Source: Paradesertivirga superstes (GTDB lineage Bacteria > Bacteroidota > Bacteroidia > Sphingobacteriales > Sphingobacteriaceae). Taken from it: a stretch of DNA of 64,000 bases. Under the pieces are notes generated by a model, which searched no databases, was not told the DNA's origin, and worked only from the letters and a program-made list of their open reading frames with translations. Shown here piece after piece: positions 53,471-62,825 of this stretch. The position numbers were made by a program, and so were the translations under genes. The stretch's first letter is position 1, and the number at the start of each line of letters is the position of its first letter. The stretch covers positions 186,001 through 250,000 of the forward strand of contig NZ_JBBJCN010000005.1 of the NCBI RefSeq assembly GCF_037622515.1. The letters run 5' to 3'.

Positions 53471-56407
53471 ATGCCTAACGCAAAAAAGGAAAAATCAATA
53501 AATAGTCTGGTTAAAAAAAAGAGCAACTCTGATTTAGATGCTACCGGGAGGGCCTCTTTTGCTATTGTTGGAATGGGTGGTTCTGCCGGTTCTTTTCATG
53601 CTTTTGAAAATTTCTTTCTGCATATGCCCGCAGACAGTGGGATGGCTTTTGTTATTATTATGCACCTGGATCCTAATCATAAAGGCCGGGTTTATGAGCT
53701 TATTCAAAACTTTACAACGATGCCTGTATTGGAAGCCAGAGATGGTTTAGCCGTTGAACCGGATAAAGTTTATATGATCCCTCCCAATAAAGATATGGGA
53801 ATTCATAATGGAAAGCTCCTATTATTAAAGCCTGCCATGCCCAATGGATACCGGCTGCCAATAGATTATTTTTTTAAAAGTCTGGCCGAGGACCAATGGA
53901 ACAGGGCGGTGGGTATTGTTTTTTCGGGAATGGGATCCGACGGTGAAACTGGCTTAAGAATGATTAAGGAAAAACTGGGGATTGTTATTGTTCAGGAACC
54001 TGGCACAGCGCAGTATGACAGTATGCCCAGAGCTGCTATTAATACCAGTCTTGCAGATTTTATTTTACCTCCTGAAGAAATGCCTATTAAACTTATCCAG
54101 TTTCTTAATCATCCGCTGATGGCCGATGAAGTATCAGACGAAATACAGCTCGAAAGCAAAGACACAACAGCAATACATAAAATTTTAATGCTCCTGCGTT
54201 CGCATACAGGGCATGATTTTACCCAGTACAAAAAAAGCACTGTAACCCGTCGGATAGACCGGAGAGTGGCTTATCATCAGTTATCGGATTACGGACATTA
54301 TGTGAATTATTTAAGGGAGCATCCGCATGAATTAGATGTGCTGTTTCATGAATTGCTGATCGGTGTAACCCGGTTTTTTCGCGATTCTGCCTCTTTTGAA
54401 GCGTTAACCGATCATCTTTTACCCTTATTAAGAAGCAAGCCTGATAATGAACCCATTCGTATATGGGTAGCAGGATGCTCCACTGGTGAAGAAGCCTACT
54501 CTATTTCCATCATTGTAATGGAATATCTCGAATCGTTGAAAAGCAAGAGAGTTCCGAAAGTTCAAATATTTGCGACCGACCTTGATTTGGATGCCGTTGA
54601 ATTTGCCCGTGTAGGCATATACCATGGTAATATTGTTGCCGATATTTCTGAAGATCGCATCGAACGTTTTTTTATAAAGAAGAACGATACCTACCAGGTA
54701 AAAAAGGAACTTAGGGAAATGATTGTTTTCGCTCAGCATAACATCATTAAAGATGCTCCGTTTACCCGGCTTGATTTATTATCCTGCCGTAATGTGATGA
54801 TCTATCTTACCGCAGAGCTGCAGAAAAAAATCATTCCTATTTTTCATTATTCGCTTAATCCTAAAGGGATATTATTTCAGGGGCCCGCAGAAACAATAGG
54901 TGGTTTTACCGATATGTTCGTCCCCTTAGATACTAAGTGGAAAATATTTGAACGTAAAGATGGACTGGCAATATTAGGTAAAATGATTGATTTTCCTTTT
55001 AATGTGTCAAGGCAACCCCTTATTAGGCCAGAGGTTAACGAGCCCACCCCTAAAAAGAAGACTTTAGCAGATACCTTCAGTAAAATTCTTCTGGAGAACT
55101 ACACCCCTGCCTCTATTCTTGTTAATGAGAAAGGCGATATTGTATACATCAATGGTAAACTGAGTAAGTTTCTTGAATTAAATTCTGGTGAGGCGGTAAT
55201 GAACGTTTTCAGGATGGCCAGAGAAGAATTAAAATATGTAGTGAGCAATGCTATTCATCAGGCCCGTTTAAACAGGTCTGAAGTAAAAGTTGAAGATGTA
55301 AAATTAAAGGAGGACTCCAGCACCAGGTTGGTAACAGTTAAGGTCAAAACATTAGACAATACCCCTTTGCATGGCTTAATACTGCTGGTTTTTGAAGATA
55401 AAGGGATATTAAAAAAGGCAGCAAAAAAAAGTAAAACAGATAATGCCGGTTATAATGTTGCCATAGAGGAGCTCGAAAAGGATCTGATTTATACCAAGCA
55501 GCAATTGCATAATACGGTCGAGCAGATGGAAACCTCGCTGGAGGAATTAAAATCTACCAATGAAGAGTTGCAAAGTACCAATGAAGAGCTGCAGAGCACA
55601 AATGAAGAGGCCCTAACTACCAAAGAGGAAATGCAGTCGCTGAATGAGGAACTCATGACAATTAATGTGCAGTATCAGTCTAAAGGTGAAGAGCTAACCC
55701 AGGTAAATAACGACATGAAAAACATGTTGGATAATACGGAAATAGGGACTATCTTTTTAAATAACAATCTCGACATTCTGCGCTATACTCCACAGATAAA
55801 AAAGATTTTTAATGTAATTCCAACAGATCTGGGTCGCTCGATAACACACATTGTATCTAATTTCGACAACAGCAACATAGAGCAGGAAATTAAAGATGTG
55901 ATTGATACGCTTTCTGTGAAGGAACTGGAGGTTCAGACCAAACAAGGGGAGTGGTTTAGCTTGCGTATAATGCCCTATCGCACTACGGATAATTTTATTA
56001 GTGGTGCGGTTCTGACTATTAATAAGATCACTTCATTTAAACAACTTCAGTTACAGGTAGAGGCTTTATCAGGATTTGCCGAACAAAATCTTAACGCCAT
56101 AAGCAAGCCTGCACTATTAACAGATAAAACCCTGAATATAATTTCAGGGAATTTGCCTTTAGCACATAGCTTTAATATTAAACAAAAAGAACTGGGGGGG
56201 AAATCATTCTCTAAGCTGGTTCATGAAAAATGGGAGAACAGTAAACTTGATAAATTTTTAAAGGATGGGGTTTCAGCCGATAATGATACTAACGAAGATT
56301 CGGCTGATTTTTCGACAGAGTCATCTAAACTTAAAATCAGCTTGAAACGCTTTGTTAATAAAAATACTAAAGAAACATCTTCAATATTAATTGTTATAGA
56401 TATGTAA
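53471..56407 (+). CDS. CheB-CheR-PAS fusion protein
   Basis: A 978-residue fusion. The CheB methylesterase domain (about 28-215) has its catalytic serine in GMGGSAGSF (S38), histidine in IIMHLDPNH and aspartate in SGMGSDGETG. The CheR methyltransferase domain (about 235-500) has TRFFRDSASFEAL, the SAM motif VAGCSTGEEAY and LLSCRNVMIYL. A PAS-like region, a coiled coil of repeated STNEELQ units (about 690-755) and a final PAS domain (NTEIGTIFLNNNLDILRY) follow. Such fusions are common in non-motile bacteria. There is no CheA or receptor gene here, so it likely modifies a non-chemotaxis target. Confidence 0.93.
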   Translation: MPNAKKEKSINSLVKKKSNSDLDATGRASFAIVGMGGSAGSFHAFENFFLHMPADSGMAFVIIMHLDPNHKGRVYELIQNFTTMPVLEARDGLAVEPDKVYMIPPNKDMGIHNGKLLLLKPAMPNGYRLPIDYFFKSLAEDQWNRAVGIVFSGMGSDGETGLRMIKEKLGIVIVQEPGTAQYDSMPRAAINTSLADFILPPEEMPIKLIQFLNHPLMADEVSDEIQLESKDTTAIHKILMLLRSHTGHDFTQYKKSTVTRRIDRRVAYHQLSDYGHYVNYLREHPHELDVLFHELLIGVTRFFRDSASFEALTDHLLPLLRSKPDNEPIRIWVAGCSTGEEAYSISIIVMEYLESLKSKRVPKVQIFATDLDLDAVEFARVGIYHGNIVADISEDRIERFFIKKNDTYQVKKELREMIVFAQHNIIKDAPFTRLDLLSCRNVMIYLTAELQKKIIPIFHYSLNPKGILFQGPAETIGGFTDMFVPLDTKWKIFERKDGLAILGKMIDFPFNVSRQPLIRPEVNEPTPKKKTLADTFSKILLENYTPASILVNEKGDIVYINGKLSKFLELNSGEAVMNVFRMAREELKYVVSNAIHQARLNRSEVKVEDVKLKEDSSTRLVTVKVKTLDNTPLHGLILLVFEDKGILKKAAKKSKTDNAGYNVAIEELEKDLIYTKQQLHNTVEQMETSLEELKSTNEELQSTNEELQSTNEEALTTKEEMQSLNEELMTINVQYQSKGEELTQVNNDMKNMLDNTEIGTIFLNNNLDILRYTPQIKKIFNVIPTDLGRSITHIVSNFDNSNIEQEIKDVIDTLSVKELEVQTKQGEWFSLRIMPYRTTDNFISGAVLTINKITSFKQLQLQVEALSGFAEQNLNAISKPALLTDKTLNIISGNLPLAHSFNIKQKELGGKSFSKLVHEKWENSKLDKFLKDGVSADNDTNEDSADFSTESSKLKISLKRFVNKNTKETSSILIVIDM

Positions 56408-56418
56408 GCCTTCGTATT

Positions 56419-58032
56419 GTGACTAAAGTTAAGAAAACGGTATATGCTGAAGATGCGGTGCTTAATCTTTTTCGGAAGAAGGCTGAAAAGATTTTGTCTG
56501 ATGTGGTAAAGGATAAAGATCTTCAGTTTTCCACAAAGGAGATCCAGGAGCTTTTACATCAGATCCAGGTTCAGCATATTGAACTGGAAATGCAAAACGA
56601 TGAACTCAAGCTTTCCAACGAAGAGGTGGAAAACCAGCGTCATAAATTCGTTGGATTATACGATCTGGCACCGGTAGGGTATTTTATCCTGGATCATAAT
56701 GGCATAATACTGGAGGTAAATACTACAGGATGCAACCAGCTAGAAAGTGCAAAGCGTACTATTGTAAACCGTAGATTTCAAAGTTTTCTTGACAGTTCGG
56801 ATGCAGATGCATTTTATTTGTTTTTCAGACGGATATTTAACTCGTCTGAAAAACAAAGCAACCAGTTTAACCTCTATACCGCAAAAGGAAAAACTATATA
56901 TACTCAGGTCGAAGGGATTGTTATCCGTGACAGCTTTCTTGGAAAAGAACAATGCTACCTGGCTGTTATTGATATTACTGAGAGACGGAAGGCTGAATTG
57001 AAGCTACAGGAGACAAAAGAACGGCTCGAAATGGCTTTGGATGCTTCTGTAACAGGAACCTGGCAAATGGACCTGGGTACTAAGGATATTTTACTTGACA
57101 AGTTCAGCTGGCAGATCTATGGAGTAAAAGATCCCAACTCTGTACAAACTCTCGATTCCTTTGTTAAAAGGATTCATCCGGATGACTGGACGGAACTCAA
57201 CAAGCAATTCCAGGATGCCATACAGTATAAACATGACCTTGAAGTTGAGTATCGTATTATTAAGCCCGACGGAAATATTGCATACATTTCTGCCCGTGGT
57301 CATGTAATAGAAAGACCAGGTTCTTCTAAGTCTTTTGTTGGCATACTGATGGATATTACCCATCGGAAAGAAATGGAAGAAGAAGCGATGAAATTAAAGG
57401 CAGAACATCAGAAAAATATTCTGACCGCAGTTTTTCGTGCCCAGGAAAATGAACGCAAACGTATCAGTGAAGCATTACATGATAGCGTGAGCCAGTTGCT
57501 GTACGGGATAAAGCTGAAACTTCAGGATTATAAACGGACGGATAAAGACGGCGCGGTATTTACAGAGTTAAATACGCTACTGGATCTGGCTGTAAGCGAA
57601 ACCCGGAATATCTCTTTTGAGCTCGCCCCCGCAATTCTAAACGATTTTGGCTTATGTACAGCCCTCGAAGAAATGTCTAAAAGACTTAATACCACCGATC
57701 TGAAAATTCATTTAAGAGTTTCTGGTTTGAAAAGCCGGTTTGATCTGAACAAGGAACTCAGCATTTTTCGTATTATTCAGGAGCTGGTAAATAATGTGAT
57801 TAAACATGCAAAGGCTACCGAACTAAAAATCGAAGCGACCAGAAAAAACAAAAGCCTAAGAATTAATGTAAAAGATAACGGAAGAGGTTTTAATAAAAAT
57901 GAAATAAAAGCCTCGGGATCGGGACTTCATAGTATTAAGAATCGTTTGGATTTATTAAATGGTACCATGGATATTCAATCTGAAGAAGGTGCCGGAACAC
58001 TTGTGGATATTAAATTTAGGGAGATTTTCTGA
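56419..58032 (+). CDS. PAS sensor histidine kinase of the HisKA_3 type
   Basis: A 537-residue soluble kinase starting at GTG. The N-terminal helix has a repeat-like IQELLHQIQVQHIELEMQN segment. Two PAS domains follow at about 75-195 (VGYFILDHNGIILEVN) and 205-325 (VTGTWQMDLGTKD). A HisKA_3 dimerisation domain has the acceptor His in EALHDSVSQLLYG near 353, then a HATPase domain (QELVNNVIKHAKA, DNGRGF, GSGLHSIKNRL). HisKA_3 kinases usually pair with NarL-type regulators, and one lies three kilobases upstream. The gene starts 11 bases after the CheB-CheR gene. Confidence 0.93.
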   Translation: MTKVKKTVYAEDAVLNLFRKKAEKILSDVVKDKDLQFSTKEIQELLHQIQVQHIELEMQNDELKLSNEEVENQRHKFVGLYDLAPVGYFILDHNGIILEVNTTGCNQLESAKRTIVNRRFQSFLDSSDADAFYLFFRRIFNSSEKQSNQFNLYTAKGKTIYTQVEGIVIRDSFLGKEQCYLAVIDITERRKAELKLQETKERLEMALDASVTGTWQMDLGTKDILLDKFSWQIYGVKDPNSVQTLDSFVKRIHPDDWTELNKQFQDAIQYKHDLEVEYRIIKPDGNIAYISARGHVIERPGSSKSFVGILMDITHRKEMEEEAMKLKAEHQKNILTAVFRAQENERKRISEALHDSVSQLLYGIKLKLQDYKRTDKDGAVFTELNTLLDLAVSETRNISFELAPAILNDFGLCTALEEMSKRLNTTDLKIHLRVSGLKSRFDLNKELSIFRIIQELVNNVIKHAKATELKIEATRKNKSLRINVKDNGRGFNKNEIKASGSGLHSIKNRLDLLNGTMDIQSEEGAGTLVDIKFREIF

Positions 58033-58039
58033 AACTTTT

Positions 58040-59041
58040 ATGCCTGAAATAACAAAGATAGTGGTTGTTGGTGCTTCGGCCGGTGGTTTGAAAGCGGTAG
58101 CGGAATTAATCTCAAAATTCCCTAAAAACAATAATATTTCGGTATTTATTGTACTGCATGTTTCAAAAAACTCGATCGGACCTGTAATAGTTACTCACAT
58201 TCAAAAGCATACTTCCTTAATTTGTGAAATTCCTTCAAATGGAGACCTAATAAAACCAGGTCATATATATATAGCCCCTCCTGATCACCACATGATTATT
58301 AAAAGGGACGAAATTTGCATCCATAACGGAGCACGGGAAAACCGCTGGCGCCCATCTATAGATGTTTTGTTTCGGTCCGCAGCTGTAGCATATGGCAGTA
58401 AAGTAATTGGGATTGTTTTAACCGGTTTAATGGATGACGGAACATCGGGAATGGGAGCTATAAAGCGCAGCGGTGGAGTTTGTATTGTTCAGGAACCGGA
58501 AGAAGCTGAATTTTCTGATATGCCCGCCAACGTTTTGAATAATGTGGATGTCAACTATCGCGTTTCGATCTCTGAAATGGGATATATATTGGAGGATCTG
58601 TTCTCCAAGCCTTCCGGTCCTGAAATTCGTGTACCCAGAGAATTGGAAATTGAAGCAGAAATAACAGAAAAACTTTCGAGTAAGATTCAGGATCTGGAGA
58701 AAATCGGCGAGCAAACTCTTTTTAGCTGCCCTGAGTGCGGAGGCGGCCTGTGGAAAATTAAGGGAGATACCGTGGTTCGGTACCGGTGTCATACCGGGCA
58801 CGTTTATACACTGCAAACACTGTTGCAGGCACAGGCAGAAGGAATCGAAAAAGCGATCTGGGTAGCCATACGGATGCTTGAAGAGAGAAGAAATCTTCTC
58901 CTTATTTCTTCAGCTTATAACAGTAATTCACCAGATGATTCTGCCGAAGATATTAAATCGAGGACTGAAGATGTCAATAATCACATCGAGCGACTGAAAA
59001 CAGTTTTGCAATTCATGAGGGTGAATGAACCGAATGCTTAA
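58040..59041 (+). CDS. cheB: CheB-type methylesterase with C-terminal cysteine-rich domain
   Basis: A 333-residue protein without a receiver domain. The methylesterase domain (1-200) has its serine in VVGASAGGLKAV, histidine in IVLHVSKN and aspartate in GLMDDGTSG. A C-terminal domain follows with CPECGGG near 228 and RCHTGHVYTL near 250, which looks like a zinc ribbon, then helices (EGIEKAIWVAIRMLEERR). ATG 58040 is chosen because conservation begins at MPEITKIVVVGAS; the longer frame starts inside the upstream kinase gene. Its substrate receptors are not in the window. Confidence 0.9.
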   Translation: MPEITKIVVVGASAGGLKAVAELISKFPKNNNISVFIVLHVSKNSIGPVIVTHIQKHTSLICEIPSNGDLIKPGHIYIAPPDHHMIIKRDEICIHNGARENRWRPSIDVLFRSAAVAYGSKVIGIVLTGLMDDGTSGMGAIKRSGGVCIVQEPEEAEFSDMPANVLNNVDVNYRVSISEMGYILEDLFSKPSGPEIRVPRELEIEAEITEKLSSKIQDLEKIGEQTLFSCPECGGGLWKIKGDTVVRYRCHTGHVYTLQTLLQAQAEGIEKAIWVAIRMLEERRNLLLISSAYNSNSPDDSAEDIKSRTEDVNNHIERLKTVLQFMRVNEPNA

Positions 59042-59179
59042 TGGCAAATTCTATTGCAAGGGTTTCAATATTCTTAATATCATTCAGTTGTTTCCGTTTT
59101 ATTTTAATAAACCTCACAATTTCAGCTGTTTACTCTGTATAAAACAGGTAATTCCCTCAGTAAACCACGTAGTTTTTCC

Positions 59180-59211
59180 TTTGCTTAATCGTATATAAAA
59201 TAATACTTTTG
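59180..59211 (+). promoter_or_regulatory. Bacteroidota-type promoter before the response regulator
   Basis: TTTG (59180-59183) and TACTTTTG (59204-59211) are separated by 20 bases, an exact match to TTTG-N19-21-TAnnTTTG. It lies about 105 bases upstream of ATG 59317 and is the best promoter match I found in the window. Confidence 0.7.
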
Positions 59212-59316
59212 TATTCAATCTAACTAATAAGAAAAAAGGATAATCTAAGCTTTAATTAATCCTATGATTAAAGCGTGCGTTTTCGTTAATGGATATACAT
59301 TTAATAGTTGTTTAAT

Positions 59317-59691
59317 ATGTCAAAGAGAATTTTGGTGCTGGATGATGATATTGCGGTCTTGGAAGCCATGAAAACAGCCCTTGTAAATAATGGTTTCGAC
59401 GTTAAAACCATAGGTAGGACTTATAATATTTTCAATAATATCGAGGAGTTTAATCCGCATGTAGTTATAGTAGATTTCATTCTTGGCGGAGTAAATGGTG
59501 CCGAGCTTTGCCGGCAGATTAAAACCAATCCGGAAACAAGAGATCTGCCTGTAATTATTATGTCAGCGTATGTTCCAAGTCAATTTATACTCGGGTGCTT
59601 TGGGTGCGACCACTTTATATCGAAACCATTTGGCACTAATGAATTATTGCAAGGCATTAATAAAGTTCTGAAATTAGATCAGCTTGCTTAG
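59317..59691 (+). CDS. Single-domain response regulator
   Basis: A 124-residue receiver. It has the acidic pair LDDDIA near 8, the acceptor aspartate in VVIVDFI near 52, the switch serine in IIMSAY near 84 and the lysine in FISKPFG near 105. ATG 59317 gives the standard N-terminus MSKRILVLDDD. It closely resembles the receiver at 61924, with the shared pieces GAELC(R/H)Q(I/L)K and DLPVIIMSAY. A hybrid-free kinase follows 68 bases downstream. Confidence 0.93.
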   Translation: MSKRILVLDDDIAVLEAMKTALVNNGFDVKTIGRTYNIFNNIEEFNPHVVIVDFILGGVNGAELCRQIKTNPETRDLPVIIMSAYVPSQFILGCFGCDHFISKPFGTNELLQGINKVLKLDQLA

Positions 59692-59759
59692 TTTAAGTGA
59701 GGAGTGTAAGTTCTTTGCAATTATAGTCGGGAATTAATTAGCCATTTAAACATTTACCC

Positions 59760-61490
59760 GTGGAAATTTTATTAACGCCTCAAATCCTGGGAACTCTTAT
59801 AGATCAAGGTTATACGTATGCTCTGGCCAAATCGGAGTTCTTTAACGATAACTTCGAAACAATTCATTTAAGTCCGCTTAAAGAGAAGCCCAAACTGCCT
59901 GAACTTCCTGAAGGGTATAATACGTTTTATAAATTAACCCATGAGCCCTTGCAGATGCTGTCATCTTCGGTTAACACCCGTTTATTGGTAGATCTGAAGC
60001 CTCAAAATAATTCACCTTTGGGTGAGGAAGATTACTGTGACGACCACTATTTCAGATATAGCGAGGATTTTTTTGAGCAGGTATTGGATAGCATACAGGA
60101 TTATGCTGTGTTTACAACTAACCGTAAAGGTGAGATCAATAGCTGGAACTCCGGCGCAGAACATTTGTTCAAGTATGCTAAAAATGAGATTCTTGGTTTA
60201 AATGTTTCGGTGTTATTTATAGAAGAAGATGCGAGTCATGATGTGCCCGCGTATCTGATCGAAACTGCTCTGAAAGAAGGGAAGGTTATTAAAGAAGAAT
60301 TCCATATCTGTAAAGACGGCAATCTGTTTTGGGCGCGAGATATTGTTTTTCCGTTGTTTGATGAACAAAACAGGCACAAAGGCTTTACTAATATAATTCA
60401 TAACCTGGAGGAAAAAAAGCAGTCTCGTAATCAGGCGATTGAGGCCTTATCGCTTGCCAGTAACATTATTGAAACTACTAAAGAGCCAGTGGTAATCCTG
60501 GACCAGAATCTGAGTATTAAAACTGCCAGTAAAAGTTTCTATAAATTATTCCGGCTTAAAGAAGAGGAAACTCATGAAAAGAATTTTTATTCTTTAACTC
60601 CGGGTTTAGACCAACATCATCTGAGTATATTATTCAACGATATTCTGCCTCGTGAACATAATTGTAAAGATTTCGAACTTAGATATGTGTTACCATCGGG
60701 AAAGTCAAGAATTCTGCTTATTCATGCAAAAAGAGTTATATCTGCTCCCGACAATTGCATTGTTAATATTCTTTCAATAGAGGACATTACAGAGGAAAGA
60801 ATTCTTCAACAGGAAAAGGATGATTTTATAAGCATTGCTACCCATGAGTTAAAGACCCCTGTAACGGTTATTAAAGCGTCCGCACAGGTACTTCAGCGTA
60901 TAAATTTAGAGGGGGCTTCTCCAATAGTGAAAAAGTACCTGCAAAAAATCGAAGAGCAGTCTGAAAAATTAGTTCAGCTTTCATCCCTTCTGCTTGATGT
61001 TTCCCGCCTTCGCTCAAATAAATTACACTTAGAAAAAGACGAATTTGATATTGCCGAACTTGTGGAGGAGGTAGTTGAGGATTTCAGAGTTGTGCAGAAA
61101 AACCATGAGATAGATATAGAGGAATTATGTCCATGCTTGGTTGTTGCCGATAAAGTGAAAATTACCCAGGTTTTAAATAATCTATTATCAAATGCTATAA
61201 AATATTCTCCGGATTCAAATAAAATAGTTGTTCGCGTTTTTTTTGATCCAAAATCCCATACCATTACGGTTGGTGTGCAAGACTTTGGAATCGGTATCCC
61301 CCTGGAAGAAAAGACGAAAATTTTTAAACGTTTTTCAAGAACCAGTCTGGTAGGAGAGAAAAATATTTCCGGTAACGGTCTGGGTCTTTATATCACAGCC
61401 GAAATTGTGAGAAGGCATAAAGGACACATTTGGTTCGAGAGCGAAAAAAATAAAGGCGCTAAATTCTTTTTTAGTATTCCCGCTATTTAA
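59760..61490 (+). CDS. PAS sensor histidine kinase with an N-terminal module of unknown function
   Basis: A 576-residue kinase starting at GTG. Residues 1-82 form a module (LTPQILGTLIDQGYTYALAK, LPEGYNTFYKLTHEPLQM, LLVDLKP) that recurs as a free protein at 61626. Two PAS domains follow at about 100-220 (YAVFTTNRKGEINSWNSGAE) and 230-350, then a dimerisation domain with His in IATHELKTP near 366, and an ATPase domain (NLLSNAIKYSPDS, QDFGIGIP, GNGLGLYI). Soluble; the module may be a partner-binding or sensing unit. It follows a receiver gene with which it may pair. Confidence 0.92.
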   Translation: MEILLTPQILGTLIDQGYTYALAKSEFFNDNFETIHLSPLKEKPKLPELPEGYNTFYKLTHEPLQMLSSSVNTRLLVDLKPQNNSPLGEEDYCDDHYFRYSEDFFEQVLDSIQDYAVFTTNRKGEINSWNSGAEHLFKYAKNEILGLNVSVLFIEEDASHDVPAYLIETALKEGKVIKEEFHICKDGNLFWARDIVFPLFDEQNRHKGFTNIIHNLEEKKQSRNQAIEALSLASNIIETTKEPVVILDQNLSIKTASKSFYKLFRLKEEETHEKNFYSLTPGLDQHHLSILFNDILPREHNCKDFELRYVLPSGKSRILLIHAKRVISAPDNCIVNILSIEDITEERILQQEKDDFISIATHELKTPVTVIKASAQVLQRINLEGASPIVKKYLQKIEEQSEKLVQLSSLLLDVSRLRSNKLHLEKDEFDIAELVEEVVEDFRVVQKNHEIDIEELCPCLVVADKVKITQVLNNLLSNAIKYSPDSNKIVVRVFFDPKSHTITVGVQDFGIGIPLEEKTKIFKRFSRTSLVGEKNISGNGLGLYITAEIVRRHKGHIWFESEKNKGAKFFFSIPAI

Positions 61491-61625
61491 TTACAAGTTC
61501 CAGGCAGGTTAATGTGTATTCGGTTTGTTACTCACAACAGGTAGTTGCCTTGCAATTAAGCGTAATTACCCCCTTTTTTGGGAAACTCGTTAGGTTTAAA
61601 TTTGATGATACACCAACAAAAAAAC

Positions 61626-61913
61626 ATGAAAGTACAATTAACACCACCTATCCTGGATTATTTAATCGGGCAAGGTTATACCTACTGCCTGTCAAGAACC
61701 CAAACCATAAATAAAGGTAATACAGACGTTACCATTACGCTTACCCCTGTAACCGTAAAACCTCGTTTGGAAACCTTGCCACTCGGATACGATACCTATT
61801 TTAACATCACTCAGGAGCCTAAGCAAATGGCATTGGGTGTGGATGAAACGGAAATCCTGGTGGATCTCGTGAAAAGAGATCAGTTTATTTTGCACACGAT
61901 CGTAAATAGATAA
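61626..61913 (+). CDS. Free-standing copy of the kinase N-terminal module
   Basis: A 95-residue protein from ATG 61626 (MKVQLTPPILDYL). It matches residues 1-82 of the kinase at 59760 over most of its length: LTPxILxxLIxQGYTYxL, LPxGYxTxxxxTxEPxQM and LVDL are shared. The family is not recognised by me. It sits 10 bases before a second receiver gene, so receiver and module are paired here as they are, in reversed order, upstream. The longer frame's upstream start is rejected because it is not shared with the kinase module. Confidence 0.82.
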   Translation: MKVQLTPPILDYLIGQGYTYCLSRTQTINKGNTDVTITLTPVTVKPRLETLPLGYDTYFNITQEPKQMALGVDETEILVDLVKRDQFILHTIVNR

Positions 61914-61923
61914 AATAAATTGA

Positions 61924-62286
61924 ATGGGCAGCAAGGTCTTAGTGATGGACGATGATGATTTGATATTAGAAGTATTGAAAGAAGCGCTTTCTTATGAAAA
62001 TTTTCAGGTAGAAACTGGCGGAGAATGCTTAAATATTCTTAAAACCGTGAATGATTATAATCCCGATGTTATCTTGATTGATTATTTAATTGGGAAAGTT
62101 AATGGCGGAGAGCTCTGTCATCAGCTTAAATCTAATCCTTCAACCCGACATATCCCGGTAATAATTATGTCGGCCTATCCCAGGGTTTTTGAATCATTAG
62201 GCAACTATGGATGCAACTCTTTTATTCCGAAACCATTTTCCCTTGATCAGCTTGTTGAGACAATCAACCGGGTCAGAAATCATTAA
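61924..62286 (+). CDS. Single-domain response regulator
   Basis: A 120-residue receiver. It has the acidic cluster MDDDDL near 8, the acceptor aspartate in ILIDYLI near 52, the switch serine in IIMSAY near 84 and the lysine in FIPKPFS near 104. It is a clear paralogue of the receiver at 59317 and lies directly after the free module. Confidence 0.93.
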   Translation: MGSKVLVMDDDDLILEVLKEALSYENFQVETGGECLNILKTVNDYNPDVILIDYLIGKVNGGELCHQLKSNPSTRHIPVIIMSAYPRVFESLGNYGCNSFIPKPFSLDQLVETINRVRNH

Positions 62287-62295
62287 ACTAATACT

Positions 62296-62583
62296 ATGTA
62301 TATAGAAGGAAAATATTTATTAGTCAGCTATCGCGATATCCCTCATACAGATTTTGTTTGTGAAAATGGCGGAGATCTTCGTGTTAAAGTGACAAAAATT
62401 TTAAAATCGGATGAAAAATTTAATGCTCAATGTTTTTTATCCGATGCTGCTGACAGATGTGTTTTTATTTTTGAAAATATAAGTAGTAAAATAATAAACG
62501 AACAGGAGGAGCTTTTAAGGGTCATTCACTGGTATAAAAACAAATTTGGGCTTAAAAATACCGACAGCTCTTTTGTGTTATAG
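62296..62583 (+). CDS. Small hypothetical protein at the end of the signalling operon
   Basis: A 95-residue protein with no family recognised. It starts 9 bases after the upstream receiver, so it is probably co-transcribed. It has no signal or membrane segment. It reads as mixed strand/helix with two cysteines (DFVCENGG, FNAQCFLSD) plus a third (DRCVFIF), and a charged C-terminal helix (EEELLRVIHWYKNK type). Confidence 0.7.
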   Translation: MYIEGKYLLVSYRDIPHTDFVCENGGDLRVKVTKILKSDEKFNAQCFLSDAADRCVFIFENISSKIINEQEELLRVIHWYKNKFGLKNTDSSFVL

Positions 62584-62661
62584 CCGAATTTAGAATGAAT
62601 TATATTTTCCTGTTAACGCTTTGGACCCTCTCTACCTATGTCCCTCAAATTAATTTTTGAG

Positions 62662-62698
62662 AGAAGTATCAGACACTTTTGACGTGTCTGATACTTCT
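62662..62698. terminator. Perfect 15-bp inverted repeat between converging genes
   Basis: AGAAGTATCAGACAC and GTGTCTGATACTTCT flank a 7-base loop (TTTTGAC). Just upstream is a second inverted repeat, CTCAAA-TTAATT-TTTGAG (62645-62662). Neither strand has a long T tract, but the position between converging genes and the stem strength fit a bidirectional terminator. Confidence 0.6.
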
Positions 62699-62825
62699 AA
62701 AAGTGGTGTAAACGTCAAATGGTTTTTAAGCCGGAGATTATATGATTTAATGGATTTTTCCTGTTAATAAATTAACCGGTAAGGGAAACTGAAAATCCAG
62801 AAGTATTTTGAGAGATATTGAGAAT

